Both the position numbers and the translations under genes were made by a program. The notes beneath the pieces were generated by a model. That model made no database searches and was not told where the DNA came from. It saw nothing but the letters and a program-made list of their open reading frames with translations. Below are positions 1 to 8,776 of a stretch of 64,000 nt of DNA, piece by piece. The stretch comes from Lacticaseibacillus parakribbianus (GTDB lineage Bacteria > Bacillota > Bacilli > Lactobacillales > Lactobacillaceae): the NCBI RefSeq assembly GCF_025490915.1, contig NZ_JANQBA010000006.1:62001-126000 (forward strand), written 5' to 3'. How positions within the stretch are numbered: position 1 is the stretch's first letter; every line of letters begins with the position of its first letter.

Positions 1-12
1 CCCGAACAAGTC

Positions 13-396
13 GTGTTCGGCATCATCAATCAGTATCTGCGTTTCTTGACGCCAAGTCATAAACCCAGAAGTGAGTGGGTGTTAGATCCTCGTTGGGCGG
101 CGTTCATCGGTAACAATCGGGATAAGCTGCGACTTTCCACTAATCCAGAACCGTTAAACTATGACCATATTACGCGGTGGTTGAGAAAGCAAGTCGCACC
201 CTCACTCAAGATGTTGCAGTTGATTGACCAGTACAATAACACAAACGAACTCAAAGCCATCATCGACAGTGGTAAGTTGACGCAACGCCACTGGGACGTG
301 ATCCACCATTTTCAGCACCAACGCAACGGTGTTATGACCGATTCAAAGCAACGTGAGAAATCAAAAAAGAGCGACTACGCCGACCAAAGCAAGTAG
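13..396 (+). CDS. hypothetical protein of integrative element (may begin upstream of window)
   Basis: ORF at window edge, moderate GC, directly upstream of DUF3173-like/integrase pair. Confidence 0.4.
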   Translation: MFGIINQYLRFLTPSHKPRSEWVLDPRWAAFIGNNRDKLRLSTNPEPLNYDHITRWLRKQVAPSLKMLQLIDQYNNTNELKAIIDSGKLTQRHWDVIHHFQHQRNGVMTDSKQREKSKKSDYADQSK

Positions 397-473
397 TCAC
401 CCTTCACAGATAAAATATGGGTTCTATCTGGTTTGATTATCTCACTCCCACCAAACTTTAGGAAGTGATTTGA

Positions 474-737
474 TTGAATATTAACGTACCAGAACAGCCA
501 GTCTTCCTGACGATGACTAGAGCTGACCTTATCAAGCTGGGGTACAGTCAATCGCAAGCAAGCCGTATCATCAAAATGGCAAAAGAGTTGTTGCTCAAAC
601 GTGGCCTTGGATGGTACGGTAAGAAAGGCGTAGACCGTGTTCCAGTGGAAGCAGTAGACGCAGTATTAGGCTTGAAACTAAGCCAACTTGAGGGTGCACC
701 AAGTGGCCTTTCCGCAGTTAAGGAGGAACTATCTTGA
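474..737 (+). CDS. DUF3173-type small protein (integrase-associated, excisionase-like)
   Basis: TRADLIKLGYSQSQASRIIKMAKELLLKRG...RVPVEAVDAVLGLKL pattern, overlaps integrase start. Confidence 0.7.
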   Translation: MNINVPEQPVFLTMTRADLIKLGYSQSQASRIIKMAKELLLKRGLGWYGKKGVDRVPVEAVDAVLGLKLSQLEGAPSGLSAVKEELS

Positions 738-1867
738 CTACGAAAGACCATATTACCAAACAGGCGGACGGCACTTTTAGCTTCCGCGTAAGCTTAGGAA
801 CTGACAAACGAACTGGCAAACGAATTCAAAAACGTGCCAGCGGCTTCAAAACGAAAACGGAGGCGAAAAAAGCAAGAGTTGCAATGTTGGCGGCGGGGAT
901 CGCCGATGATGAGGACATCAAGCAGACTAAGTTTGTCGACTTTATGGAAGACGTGTTCAAGCCTTGGTACAAAACCCAAGTAAAGCCACGCACCTACCGT
1001 CAGCGGCTAGTCTTGATGAACAGTGAGTATCTGACTAGGTTCAACGACATCGTCATTGACCAAATTCGGCCGATTGATGTGCAACATTGGCAAGTCAGCG
1101 TACTCAAAGACTGTAAGCAATCCTATGCGCGTACCATCAACATTATGTTAGGCCAAGTGCTTGAACGTGCTAAGGCGCTTGGTATCATCAACGAGAATCC
1201 AGTACGGGTCGTTGGCCTCATCAAAAAGAAGAAAGCGAAGATCAATTTCTGGACGCAAGCCGACTTCCAAAAGGTACTCGCCAAGACGAACACCAACACG
1301 TACACTGGCCGCTTTGATTACACGATGTTGTGGTTCATGTTCATGTCTGGCTTGCGTAGCGGTGAAGCACGGGCGTTAAAGTGGACAGACGTTGATCTTG
1401 AAGCTAAGACGGTGAACATCAATAAGACCATGGACTATCACAACCGCAACTGGTTTGAAACTCCAGCGCCAAAGACTGCCGCCAGTCGCCGTACCGTGGC
1501 GCTTGATGATGATACCATTGCGTGCTTAGATGCGTGGCAGGTCGCACAAGCGGCGATGGTGACGTCCGAGTGGGTATTCTCACGTGATGGGATTCCGTGC
1601 TCTGACGGGCAATTTTTGGATATTGTGGACGCGTACAGTACACTCGCCAAAGTTCAGCGGATTACCGTGCATGGCCTCCGCCACTCGCATGTGTCGCTGT
1701 TGATCAGTCTCGGTGAAAACCCGCTCCAGATTAAAGAACGTCTGGGACATGAGGACATCGAAACGACGCTCGGCACTTACGGTCATCTTTACCCCAACAG
1801 TAACTTTGAAGTCGCAAAAAAGCTCAACGGGATATTCTCCAAGGAGGTGCCCGATGAGCCAAAATAA
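734..1867 (+). CDS. tyrosine-type site-specific integrase
   Basis: Catalytic pattern SGLRSGEARALKW / HGLRHSHVSLL / LGHEDIETTLGTYGHLYP. Confidence 0.93.
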   Translation: MTTKDHITKQADGTFSFRVSLGTDKRTGKRIQKRASGFKTKTEAKKARVAMLAAGIADDEDIKQTKFVDFMEDVFKPWYKTQVKPRTYRQRLVLMNSEYLTRFNDIVIDQIRPIDVQHWQVSVLKDCKQSYARTINIMLGQVLERAKALGIINENPVRVVGLIKKKKAKINFWTQADFQKVLAKTNTNTYTGRFDYTMLWFMFMSGLRSGEARALKWTDVDLEAKTVNINKTMDYHNRNWFETPAPKTAASRRTVALDDDTIACLDAWQVAQAAMVTSEWVFSRDGIPCSDGQFLDIVDAYSTLAKVQRITVHGLRHSHVSLLISLGENPLQIKERLGHEDIETTLGTYGHLYPNSNFEVAKKLNGIFSKEVPDEPK

Positions 1868-2190
1868 TTTGAAAAGGGTCAAAACTGTGCCACAGTAAAA
1901 TCGGTGGTGCTAGAAACCTTGATACCACGGGACGGGCGCGAGATGTGCCATTGTTCCCGGGAAATATTGCCGGAGCCGGCGCGGTAACGCCGGGGCGTTG
2001 CGCGTGACCAGCCGGTCTGCTTCCAACCGCTGCCGGCAGTTGTACCTTGCCGCGTGGGCGCCACCCCCACGATTGAGTCCGATTAACCCCGATGTCAACA
2101 TTCTTGGCGTCTCACCCCCTGGCTGCGCAGCAACTTGGCTAGTAGAATGAAGGAAGCGGCTTCATAGTAAGGGTATCGGAGGAAAGAACA

Positions 2191-2802
2191 ATGGCAGTTG
2201 GTGAGCGATTGAAGAAGGCCCGGGCTACGACGGCGATGACGCAGGCCCAGGTGGCCGCGCAGGTGCATGTCACCCGGACTACGATTTCCAACTGGGAAAC
2301 CGGTCGCAGTTACCCCGACATCGCGAGTCTGATCACGCTCAGCGACCTCTACGGGCTTTCCTTGGATACACTCATTAAGGAGGACAAGCGAATGATGAAT
2401 GACTTACGCATAAAGGAACAGGAACGCAGACGCGCCGCCTGGACCGAGTTCACGGCGGTCGCCGTCAGCCTGGGCATCACGCTCCTGTTTCTCGGCAAAA
2501 AACTGGCGGTGCCGGGCCTGACCATGGGTCCGACCACGCAGTACGGCCTGCTGGCGCTGCTCTGGCTCAACCTCGTGGTGATCGGCCTGACGGCGCATCG
2601 CTACCAGGCCCTGCGCAGCCCAGGTGTCAAGCGGCGGTCGCACAAGGCGAATCTTGTCGTCGGGCTGGTGCTGATTGGGGCCGCCGTGGTGGCCGCGCTG
2701 GATCCGCGTCACCGCCTCGACCCGCTGCTGCTGGGGCTTTTGGCCGCCGGCGGGGCCGTGATGCTCTGGGCGAAGTACCGCCGGCACCAGGGCGACCTGT
2801 GA
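2191..2802 (+). CDS. XRE-family HTH transcriptional regulator with C-terminal membrane segments
   Basis: MTQAQVAAQVHVTRTTISNWETGRSYPDI HTH plus hydrophobic helices; SD ggagga upstream. Confidence 0.85.
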   Translation: MAVGERLKKARATTAMTQAQVAAQVHVTRTTISNWETGRSYPDIASLITLSDLYGLSLDTLIKEDKRMMNDLRIKEQERRRAAWTEFTAVAVSLGITLLFLGKKLAVPGLTMGPTTQYGLLALLWLNLVVIGLTAHRYQALRSPGVKRRSHKANLVVGLVLIGAAVVAALDPRHRLDPLLLGLLAAGGAVMLWAKYRRHQGDL

Positions 2803-2856
2803 TGGCGGTGCGGTGCTAGACCCCGTCCCAGCCCGATGCCCTGCACGTCTTTGACA

Positions 2857-2907
2857 ACAGTCCCCACCCCACACCACGACGCGGTATGGGATGGGGACTG
2901 TTCGTCG
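2857..2907. repeat. strong inverted repeat / hairpin in intergenic region
   Basis: aacagtccccaccccacacc...ggtatgggatggggactgtt. Confidence 0.7.
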
Positions 2908-3035
2908 TGATGAACAATGTTCAAAGTCGTGTCAAACCTGTTTTTCCGTCCTCATGCGCATGGCCTCCTGTGGTGGCGCTTCGTCGCCACGCCTAGTATA
3001 CGGTCGATCCACGCCCAGCGCCACGCCAATGGCGC

Positions 3036-3066
3036 GACGAAAAAGCCTCGCCGATTCCGGCGAGGC
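3036..3066 (-). terminator. intrinsic terminator of ABC transporter gene
   Basis: minus strand GCCTCGCCGGAATCGGCGAGGCTTTTT. Confidence 0.75.
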
Positions 3067-3080
3067 AACGTCTCTTCTCA

Positions 3081-4745
3081 TCAGGCCGAAACCAACATGC
3101 CCAGCTCCCGCAGCGCCGCTTGCACCGCCGGCTGGTTGGCCCGGCCGCTTGCGATTAAGCGGCCGCCTTGCATCACCAGCACCCGGTCGGCCGCGGCGAA
3201 GGTCGCGGCCGAGTACTGGTGCGTGATCAGGAGCAACCCCTGCGGCATCGCCATCAGGTCGGCCTGAAGCGTCGCCGCAATCTGCGGGTCAAGCCCCGTG
3301 GTCAGCTCGTCGAAGACGAAGAACTGGGTCTTGCGCAGCAACAGCCGCGCAAGCGCCAGCCGCTGCCGCTCGCCGCCCGACAGGTTCGCGCTGGTCGCAG
3401 AAACCACGGCGTCCAGCGACCGCTCGCGGCGCCAGGCGCCAAGCCCCGCCGCGTCCAAGGCGGCTTGTACCTGCGCGTCGGAATAGCCCGGCGCCAAAAG
3501 CGTCACGTTGTCCCGCAGCGTCGCAGCAAAAATTGCCGGCTGCTGGTCCAAGACGCCGATCAGGCCGAAAATGTCGGCCGGATTCAGCGTGGTCGGCGCT
3601 TGGCCAGCCAGCGTCACGGTGCCGACGGTCGGGGCGGTTTCGCCGAGCAAAAGCCGCACCAGACTGGTTTTACCGCTGCCGCTGGCGCCGACCAGCAGCA
3701 CCTTTTGCCCCGGCGCGACCGTGAGCGTAATGTCGTGCAGGATGGCCCCGGCGTCGGCCGCTTCGGCCGCCAGCAGCGGGGTCGTCAGGGCCAGCGCCTG
3801 GCGCGGTTGCGTCGGCACCGGTGCGGCCAGCACGGCGGTCAACCTCCCAGTCACGCGCCGGGCCCCGTAGAACTTGGCCATCATCTCCGGCAGCTCCGCC
3901 ATTGGCGTGTTCAAAAAGGCGATCAGCTGGGAAAAGGCCACCAGCTGGCCCATCGTGATGCGGCCCTGCTGGACGAAGTAGGCCCCGACCAGCCAGGTTC
4001 CCAGGTACATCATGTCGCCGAGAAAATCGGTGACCCCACCGGTAATTTTTTGGATCCGCTGATCCTGGCGCAGCGTGTCGTACTGGACCTGATTGGCCGC
4101 GTCGTGGCGCTTGGCGAAGGGTCCCTGCGCCAGGCCGTGCTGAATGGTGGTCAGCCCGGCCAAGGCGTCGGTAATCTGCGCGGTGTAGCGCTCGACGCTG
4201 GCCACCACCCGGTCGGAGGCGCGTTCCAGCGCCTTTTTGACCAGGAAGGGAAACAGCAGCGCCGGCAGGCTCATCGCCACCACGCACAGCGTGATCACCG
4301 GGCTGATCCACAGGGTGCCGGCCGCGGCGAACACCAGCATCGCCACCTGGGCCGGCGCCTGTAGCAGCACCCGAAAGTAATTATCGATTGCGACGTCGAC
4401 CTGCTTGGTCAGCTGGGCGATGACGGTACCGGTCGAATGCGTCGCCCGGCTGGCCAGCGCATGGGCGAACAACTCGCGGCGCAGGTCCAGCCCGGCCTGG
4501 GCCGGCAGCACCTGGTTAAGGTAGTCGCTTGCCGCATAGCTTGCGCCTTGCAGCAGCAGGTAGCCGACCACGACCGGCACGGCCACGGCGAAGGTCATGT
4601 CGCTGCGGCCGGTGGCGATGTCGGTGATCAGCTGCATCGCAAACGCGTAGCCGACCAGCACCGCCGAGGCGAAGACGTTCAAAAACAGCGCCAGGCTCAG
4701 GCGCCAGGGGTGCTGCAATAAATAGCGAAACATTGTTTTTGCCAA
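3081..4745 (-). CDS. ABC transporter, fused permease/ATP-binding protein (exporter type)
   Basis: Walker A GASGSGKTS, signature NLSGGERQRLALARLLL, Walker B FFVFDE, H-loop LLITHQ. Confidence 0.92.
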   Translation of the reverse strand: MAKTMFRYLLQHPWRLSLALFLNVFASAVLVGYAFAMQLITDIATGRSDMTFAVAVPVVVGYLLLQGASYAASDYLNQVLPAQAGLDLRRELFAHALASRATHSTGTVIAQLTKQVDVAIDNYFRVLLQAPAQVAMLVFAAAGTLWISPVITLCVVAMSLPALLFPFLVKKALERASDRVVASVERYTAQITDALAGLTTIQHGLAQGPFAKRHDAANQVQYDTLRQDQRIQKITGGVTDFLGDMMYLGTWLVGAYFVQQGRITMGQLVAFSQLIAFLNTPMAELPEMMAKFYGARRVTGRLTAVLAAPVPTQPRQALALTTPLLAAEAADAGAILHDITLTVAPGQKVLLVGASGSGKTSLVRLLLGETAPTVGTVTLAGQAPTTLNPADIFGLIGVLDQQPAIFAATLRDNVTLLAPGYSDAQVQAALDAAGLGAWRRERSLDAVVSATSANLSGGERQRLALARLLLRKTQFFVFDELTTGLDPQIAATLQADLMAMPQGLLLITHQYSAATFAAADRVLVMQGGRLIASGRANQPAVQAALRELGMLVSA

Positions 4746-5101
4746 GATAGGCCATGGCAGATTGACGAGCTCGGGCCTATCGTCCTTTCGTCACCTTCAA
4801 CGACGTGGGTCAGCGTCTCCCATTGGCTTGCTCCGCTGCCCAGTGATGGCTGTTGTTGTGATTGACATGTTGATCATCCTTATCCGTGTAAACTCGGTCG
4901 CGGCCGAAACGGCGGCGGCTTGCCGACCCAGTGTACCCTTCCGGCTGGGGTGCGTCAATCCTTGCCGGGTCAGGCCACCGCTGCGGCCCAACCGCCGCGC
5001 CAAGTGCCGCGCATAGCGCCGACGTGGTCACGCCCCGCCCCGACCGCGCCGCCGGGGCTTGCGCATTGGCCGCTCATCCGCGCCACTGGTGGCGGCGGCG
5101 C

Positions 5102-5130
5102 AAAAAAACAGGCCGCCGAAGCCGCCTGTC
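5102..5130 (-). terminator. intrinsic terminator of pepI-like gene
   Basis: GACAGGCGGCTTCGGCGGCCTGTTTTTTTG on minus strand. Confidence 0.75.
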
Positions 5131-5139
5131 TCAGTCAAT

Positions 5140-6027
5140 CTAGTCGTGTGCGTTGACCCATTGATCCAGCACCTGGATGAACTCGTCGTGCTGGTCGCGC
5201 AGGGCCAGGTGGCGGGAGTTGGCGAACAGATGCCACTTGGCGCCCGGGATGTGGTCGTAGACGTCCTTGGCGATCAGCGGGGTACACAGGTCGTCGGTGC
5301 CGTTGGTGACCAGCACCGGCACGTGAATCTTGTGCAGCTCGTGACTGAGCTCGAAGTCGGAAATCGTGCCGTTTTCCGTAAACTCGTTGGGCCCTTCCGC
5401 AATCCGGCTGGCGCGTTGGCCGTTGGTCTCGCGGCGCAGGCACTCCGGGTCCGCTGCCGTCGGGGCGTCCCAGCAGTAGCGCTGCATGTAGCGCTCGTTG
5501 GCCGCCAGGTACTGGGCGCCGGTGAAATCACCGGTGGCCTCGGCGCGGGCGATGGCTTCGCGGTCCTCGTAGCTCAAATACGAGATCAGGCGGTGCTGCT
5601 CGCGGGTCCAGAGGCTGATGGAGGCCGGCGAGCCGTCGATCATTACCGACTTGACGCCGGTTTGGTCGTACTGGGTCAGATACAGCATCTCGAGCATCCC
5701 GCCCCAGGACTGGCCGAGCATGTGCAGCGAATCGAGGTGCAGGTACTTGCGCAGCGCGATCAGCTCCTCGGCCCAGGTCTCCTTGACGTACCATTTTTCG
5801 TCCTCAGGCAGGCTGGACTTGCCGCAGCCGACCTGGTCGTACATGATCAGCTGGCGGCCGGTCGCCGCGTAGTCGTCCATCAGCTCAAAATAATTGTGCG
5901 AAGACCCGGGGCCGCCGTGGATCAACAGCAGCGGCGCCTTGCCCGGCGTCCGCTCTCCCACGATCCGGTAGTAGGTCTTGAACTCGTGAAACGGCATGTA
6001 CCCTTCTTCAATCTTGATGCTAGACAT
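5140..6027 (-). CDS. pepI: proline iminopeptidase (alpha/beta hydrolase, prolyl aminopeptidase family)
   Basis: HGGPGSSHNYF oxyanion region, GQSWGGML nucleophile elbow. Confidence 0.85.
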   Translation of the reverse strand: MSSIKIEEGYMPFHEFKTYYRIVGERTPGKAPLLLIHGGPGSSHNYFELMDDYAATGRQLIMYDQVGCGKSSLPEDEKWYVKETWAEELIALRKYLHLDSLHMLGQSWGGMLEMLYLTQYDQTGVKSVMIDGSPASISLWTREQHRLISYLSYEDREAIARAEATGDFTGAQYLAANERYMQRYCWDAPTAADPECLRRETNGQRASRIAEGPNEFTENGTISDFELSHELHKIHVPVLVTNGTDDLCTPLIAKDVYDHIPGAKWHLFANSRHLALRDQHDEFIQVLDQWVNAHD

Positions 6028-6126
6028 TCGCTCACCTCGTCACAGATTGCGCCGCCAACGCAGGCGCTTGCCTCGATTGTACCACCAATGGCCACCGGCG
6101 GCCGCCGAGTTGGCACCACCGCCAGC

Positions 6127-6306
6127 GGAACCGGATGCAGGACCGGATGCAGGGACGGATGTAGAGTCGGATGCAAGGCTGGATGCCGAGCCGGAGGCAG
6201 GGACGGAGGCGGAACCGGATGCAGGACCGAATGCAAGGCCGGATGCAGGGACGGAGGCGGAACCGGATGTAGAGCCGGATGCAAGGCCGGATGCAGGGCC
6301 CGATAC
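6127..6306. repeat. 12-bp tandem repeat array (~15 units, 48-bp higher-order period)
   Basis: units like ggaccggatgca / gggacggaggcg / gaaccggatgca; all frames open because unit is a multiple of 3. Confidence 0.85.
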
Positions 6307-6394
6307 GCGGTCGCGCCCGATTACACCCAAGCACCGGCCCGGGCCGCGGCCGGTCGCGAGGCATTCCAATCGGCGGTTCGGCGGCCGCACCAAC

Positions 6395-6725
6395 GCGACA
6401 CGCAAAGGACACCGCAGGCTACCCCACAGTGTCCCCGGTTGATATTAACTTGAGGAATCGCCCCAACTGCAAGGCAGACCGCCCCCGCCAGATGGTAAAA
6501 CCGATTCGGTTGGTGGTACGCACTGTGGTGGACCCGGCAGTCGCAGCTCCCTGGAATCAAACCAGTTAAGCTGTTTTCTTTTACGCGAATTTCTTCGTCG
6601 CTAGACACTCACGCCGCGGACGTGGTCGACATAGGTCGACGTTCATCAGATGAGGATGATAGTCACTGCGAGCTGCCTTAAGCTGCGCTTCGGCCGTGCG
6701 ACCGAGAGGCGCTGTCGAATTCTAC
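6395..6725 (-). ncRNA. putative structured small RNA, copy A (predicted)
   Basis: 109-nt core 6551-6659 near-identical to 30944-31052; flanking complementary arms; upstream TTGTCA-N18-TATTCT promoter; 3' hairpin GGACAC...GTGTCC. Confidence 0.55.
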
Positions 6726-6731
6726 GCAGAT

Positions 6732-6808
6732 AGAATAACACCGGGTCGCCGCTTTTGACAAGCGATTTGACTTGCATCCGTGTAAATGTTTGGTAAATGT
6801 TGTGTAAA
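6732..6808 (-). promoter_or_regulatory. predicted promoter with upstream TGTAAA-N5-GGTAAA-N5-TGTAAA boxes (OmpR/WalR-like site)
   Basis: -10 6732-6737, -35 6756-6761, boxes at 6781, 6792, 6803 (11-bp spacing). Confidence 0.55.
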
Positions 6809-6834
6809 TAAAATAACGTTTTTCGATACAAAAA

Positions 6835-6862
6835 ACGGGGGCCGCCGCGGCGGTCCCCCCCT
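6835..6862 (-). terminator. intrinsic terminator of signal peptidase gene
   Basis: GGGGGGACCGCCGCGGCGGCCCCCGTTTTTT on minus strand. Confidence 0.75.
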
Positions 6863-6864
6863 GC

Positions 6865-7560
6865 TCATTGCGGCCGCTTGCGGCGGCGCCACCACCGGGC
6901 GAGGCTCGGGCCGTACAGCCCGAGCAGCCACAGCGCGATCACGCCCAGCGGCAGGAAGCGAATCACGACGCCCAGCGCCTTTTGCCACGCGACGTGGTCG
7001 TTCATCGCCAGCTGCGCGACCACCTTGCCGTGCAGCTGGTCCTGATTAATCGGCCCGAACCAGCGCGAATCCGCCGAAATCGGGCGGTTGTCGCCGAGGA
7101 TGAAGTACTGGCCCTTGTGCAGCGCGGTCGAGCGCATGTAGTGGGTGCTTTGAAACAGCAGGCCGGCGCCGGGCTCGCCGTCGTAGTCGTACTTGCGATT
7201 GTCCATCGGGTAGTAGACGTAGGGCTCCTTGAGCTGCTTCAGGTTGCGAAACACGTGGTAGCGGCTGACGCTGATCAGGTCGCCGGGCTTGCCGATCAGG
7301 CGCTTGACCAGCAGCCGGTGGGCGTTTTCGTCCAGGTTGGTCGCCTGGTTGACGACGATCACGATGTCGCCGTAGTGGTAGCCGGCCCCGGTCAGGGCGA
7401 CGGTGCGGTTGCGGGCGACCAGCAGCCACTGGCCGTCGCGAAGGGTCGGCGCCATTGAGTCGCCTTCCGTGTGATCGATTTGGAAAAATACGTTGAAGCC
7501 TAGCAGAAAAGCCACCAGAAGCGAGGTGACCCACAGCCAGATTTTGCGTCGTCTCGACAT
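6865..7560 (-). CDS. lepB: signal peptidase I
   Basis: EGDSMAPTLRDGQ, LVKRLIGKPGD, FILGDNRPISADSRWFG motifs. Confidence 0.93.
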   Translation of the reverse strand: MSRRRKIWLWVTSLLVAFLLGFNVFFQIDHTEGDSMAPTLRDGQWLLVARNRTVALTGAGYHYGDIVIVVNQATNLDENAHRLLVKRLIGKPGDLISVSRYHVFRNLKQLKEPYVYYPMDNRKYDYDGEPGAGLLFQSTHYMRSTALHKGQYFILGDNRPISADSRWFGPINQDQLHGKVVAQLAMNDHVAWQKALGVVIRFLPLGVIALWLLGLYGPSLARWWRRRKRPQ

Positions 7561-7666
7561 CTCTCCGTCTCCTTCACCAACCGCTGTTTTCTTAGCTTAG
7601 CACAACTGGACCAGAAGCGATACTAAAGCCGGCGCAACCCGAGTGGATTGCGCCGGTCAGAGGCGG

Positions 7667-8776
7667 TCAGTTGGCCAAAATGGCGGTGAGGTCGATCACG
7701 CCAAAGCCGATGCCGATTGGCTCGCCGTGCAGCACGAGGTCGCGAACCCCGCGCTGCAGCGAGGTGCGTGTCGCAAGCCCCGCGGCCGGTCCCTGGTCGT
7801 TGTCGAACAGCCACTTGCGGTAGTCTTCAGGGGCCGGGTCGCTGCCGGTGAGGCGAAAATCGCCGCGGAACAGCCGCAGGTGCGACTGCGGCTTCAGCAC
7901 CCGGTCAAGCACCGGCGCCAGCAGCCAGGACTCGCAGTCAAGCTGGGTGACGGCAAGCCCGGCGAACTCGCGCCAAAAGGCTTGCGCCGCGCGGTACGAC
8001 GCCAGCCGGGCCGGCGTCGTCAGGTCGGCATCCCCGGGAATGTGCAGGTTGATGGTGCTACCCACCCGCTCGTACTCGAAGCTCCCCAGCCGAAACTCGC
8101 GCAGCTGCAGCTGGCGGCGCGACCAGTCCCGCACCAAAAAGCCGGCGCGGCCACTTTCGGCCGTGCTTTCCCGCACCGTGCGGGAGAAGTAGCCCATCGA
8201 GGCCAAATAAACAGCATCGCTGAGCCCAAGCTCGCGGTAGCGCCCATTCGCTTGGACGGCCAGGTTCAGCTGCAGCCCAAGCGTCGCCAGGCCGCTGGGA
8301 TCCGGCAGCGGCAGGCAGGCGGCCTGCCAGTCGTGAAACGCGGTGTCGCTGGTCTGGGCCAGCGCCTGGGCGTAAGCCGCCGGCCAGTCCACGCCGGGCG
8401 TCTGGGCCGGGGCCACGGGCTCGGGCGACGCGGCGGTCGCGGCGGTCGGGGCGGCGGCGGTTGCCGGCGCAGTGGCCGAGGTCGGGGCGGCGGCGGTTGC
8501 CGGCGCAGTTGGGGCGATTGCGGCGGTTGCGGCGGCCGAATCAGGCCTGGTGCCGGCGGCCGCCAGCGGCGAGCCCCCCTGCAGTTGTACGGTCAGCGCC
8601 GCCGTTGCGGCCTCAAGCACCGCCTGGGGCAGCCCGATGCCGGCGGCCAGCGTGGTCAGCGTCATCGCGTCACGCGCGGTCGGCCCTTGTGTCGCTGCCG
8701 CTTGTCCGGGCGCATTTTGCGCGGCCGCCGCCCGGGCGGCTACGTCCCGCGCGGTTTGGTCCCGGTCGCCGCTCAT
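7667..8776 (-). CDS. acyltransferase-like protein (DUF5596-type) with Ala-rich insert
   Basis: start ATG 8776 overlaps GH31 stop (ATGA); LGFxxR-like region, co-located with glycosidases; supplied ORF over-extends to 9061. Confidence 0.6.
   Translation of the reverse strand: MSGDRDQTARDVAARAAAAQNAPGQAAATQGPTARDAMTLTTLAAGIGLPQAVLEAATAALTVQLQGGSPLAAAGTRPDSAAATAAIAPTAPATAAAPTSATAPATAAAPTAATAASPEPVAPAQTPGVDWPAAYAQALAQTSDTAFHDWQAACLPLPDPSGLATLGLQLNLAVQANGRYRELGLSDAVYLASMGYFSRTVRESTAESGRAGFLVRDWSRRQLQLREFRLGSFEYERVGSTINLHIPGDADLTTPARLASYRAAQAFWREFAGLAVTQLDCESWLLAPVLDRVLKPQSHLRLFRGDFRLTGSDPAPEDYRKWLFDNDQGPAAGLATRTSLQRGVRDLVLHGEPIGIGFGVIDLTAILAN

Noticed and set aside
1868-2190. tRNA gene as attachment site near integrase
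   Set aside because: No cloverleaf or TPsiC/anticodon pattern could be recognised.
6127-6306. CRISPR array or collagen-like gene
   Set aside because: 12-bp contiguous repeats without spacers; no supported start/SD for a coding gene on either strand.
5059-6453. 464-aa plus-strand ORF overlapping pepI
   Set aside because: Antisense to a clear alpha/beta hydrolase; low-complexity high-GC shadow ORF ending in the 12-bp repeat.
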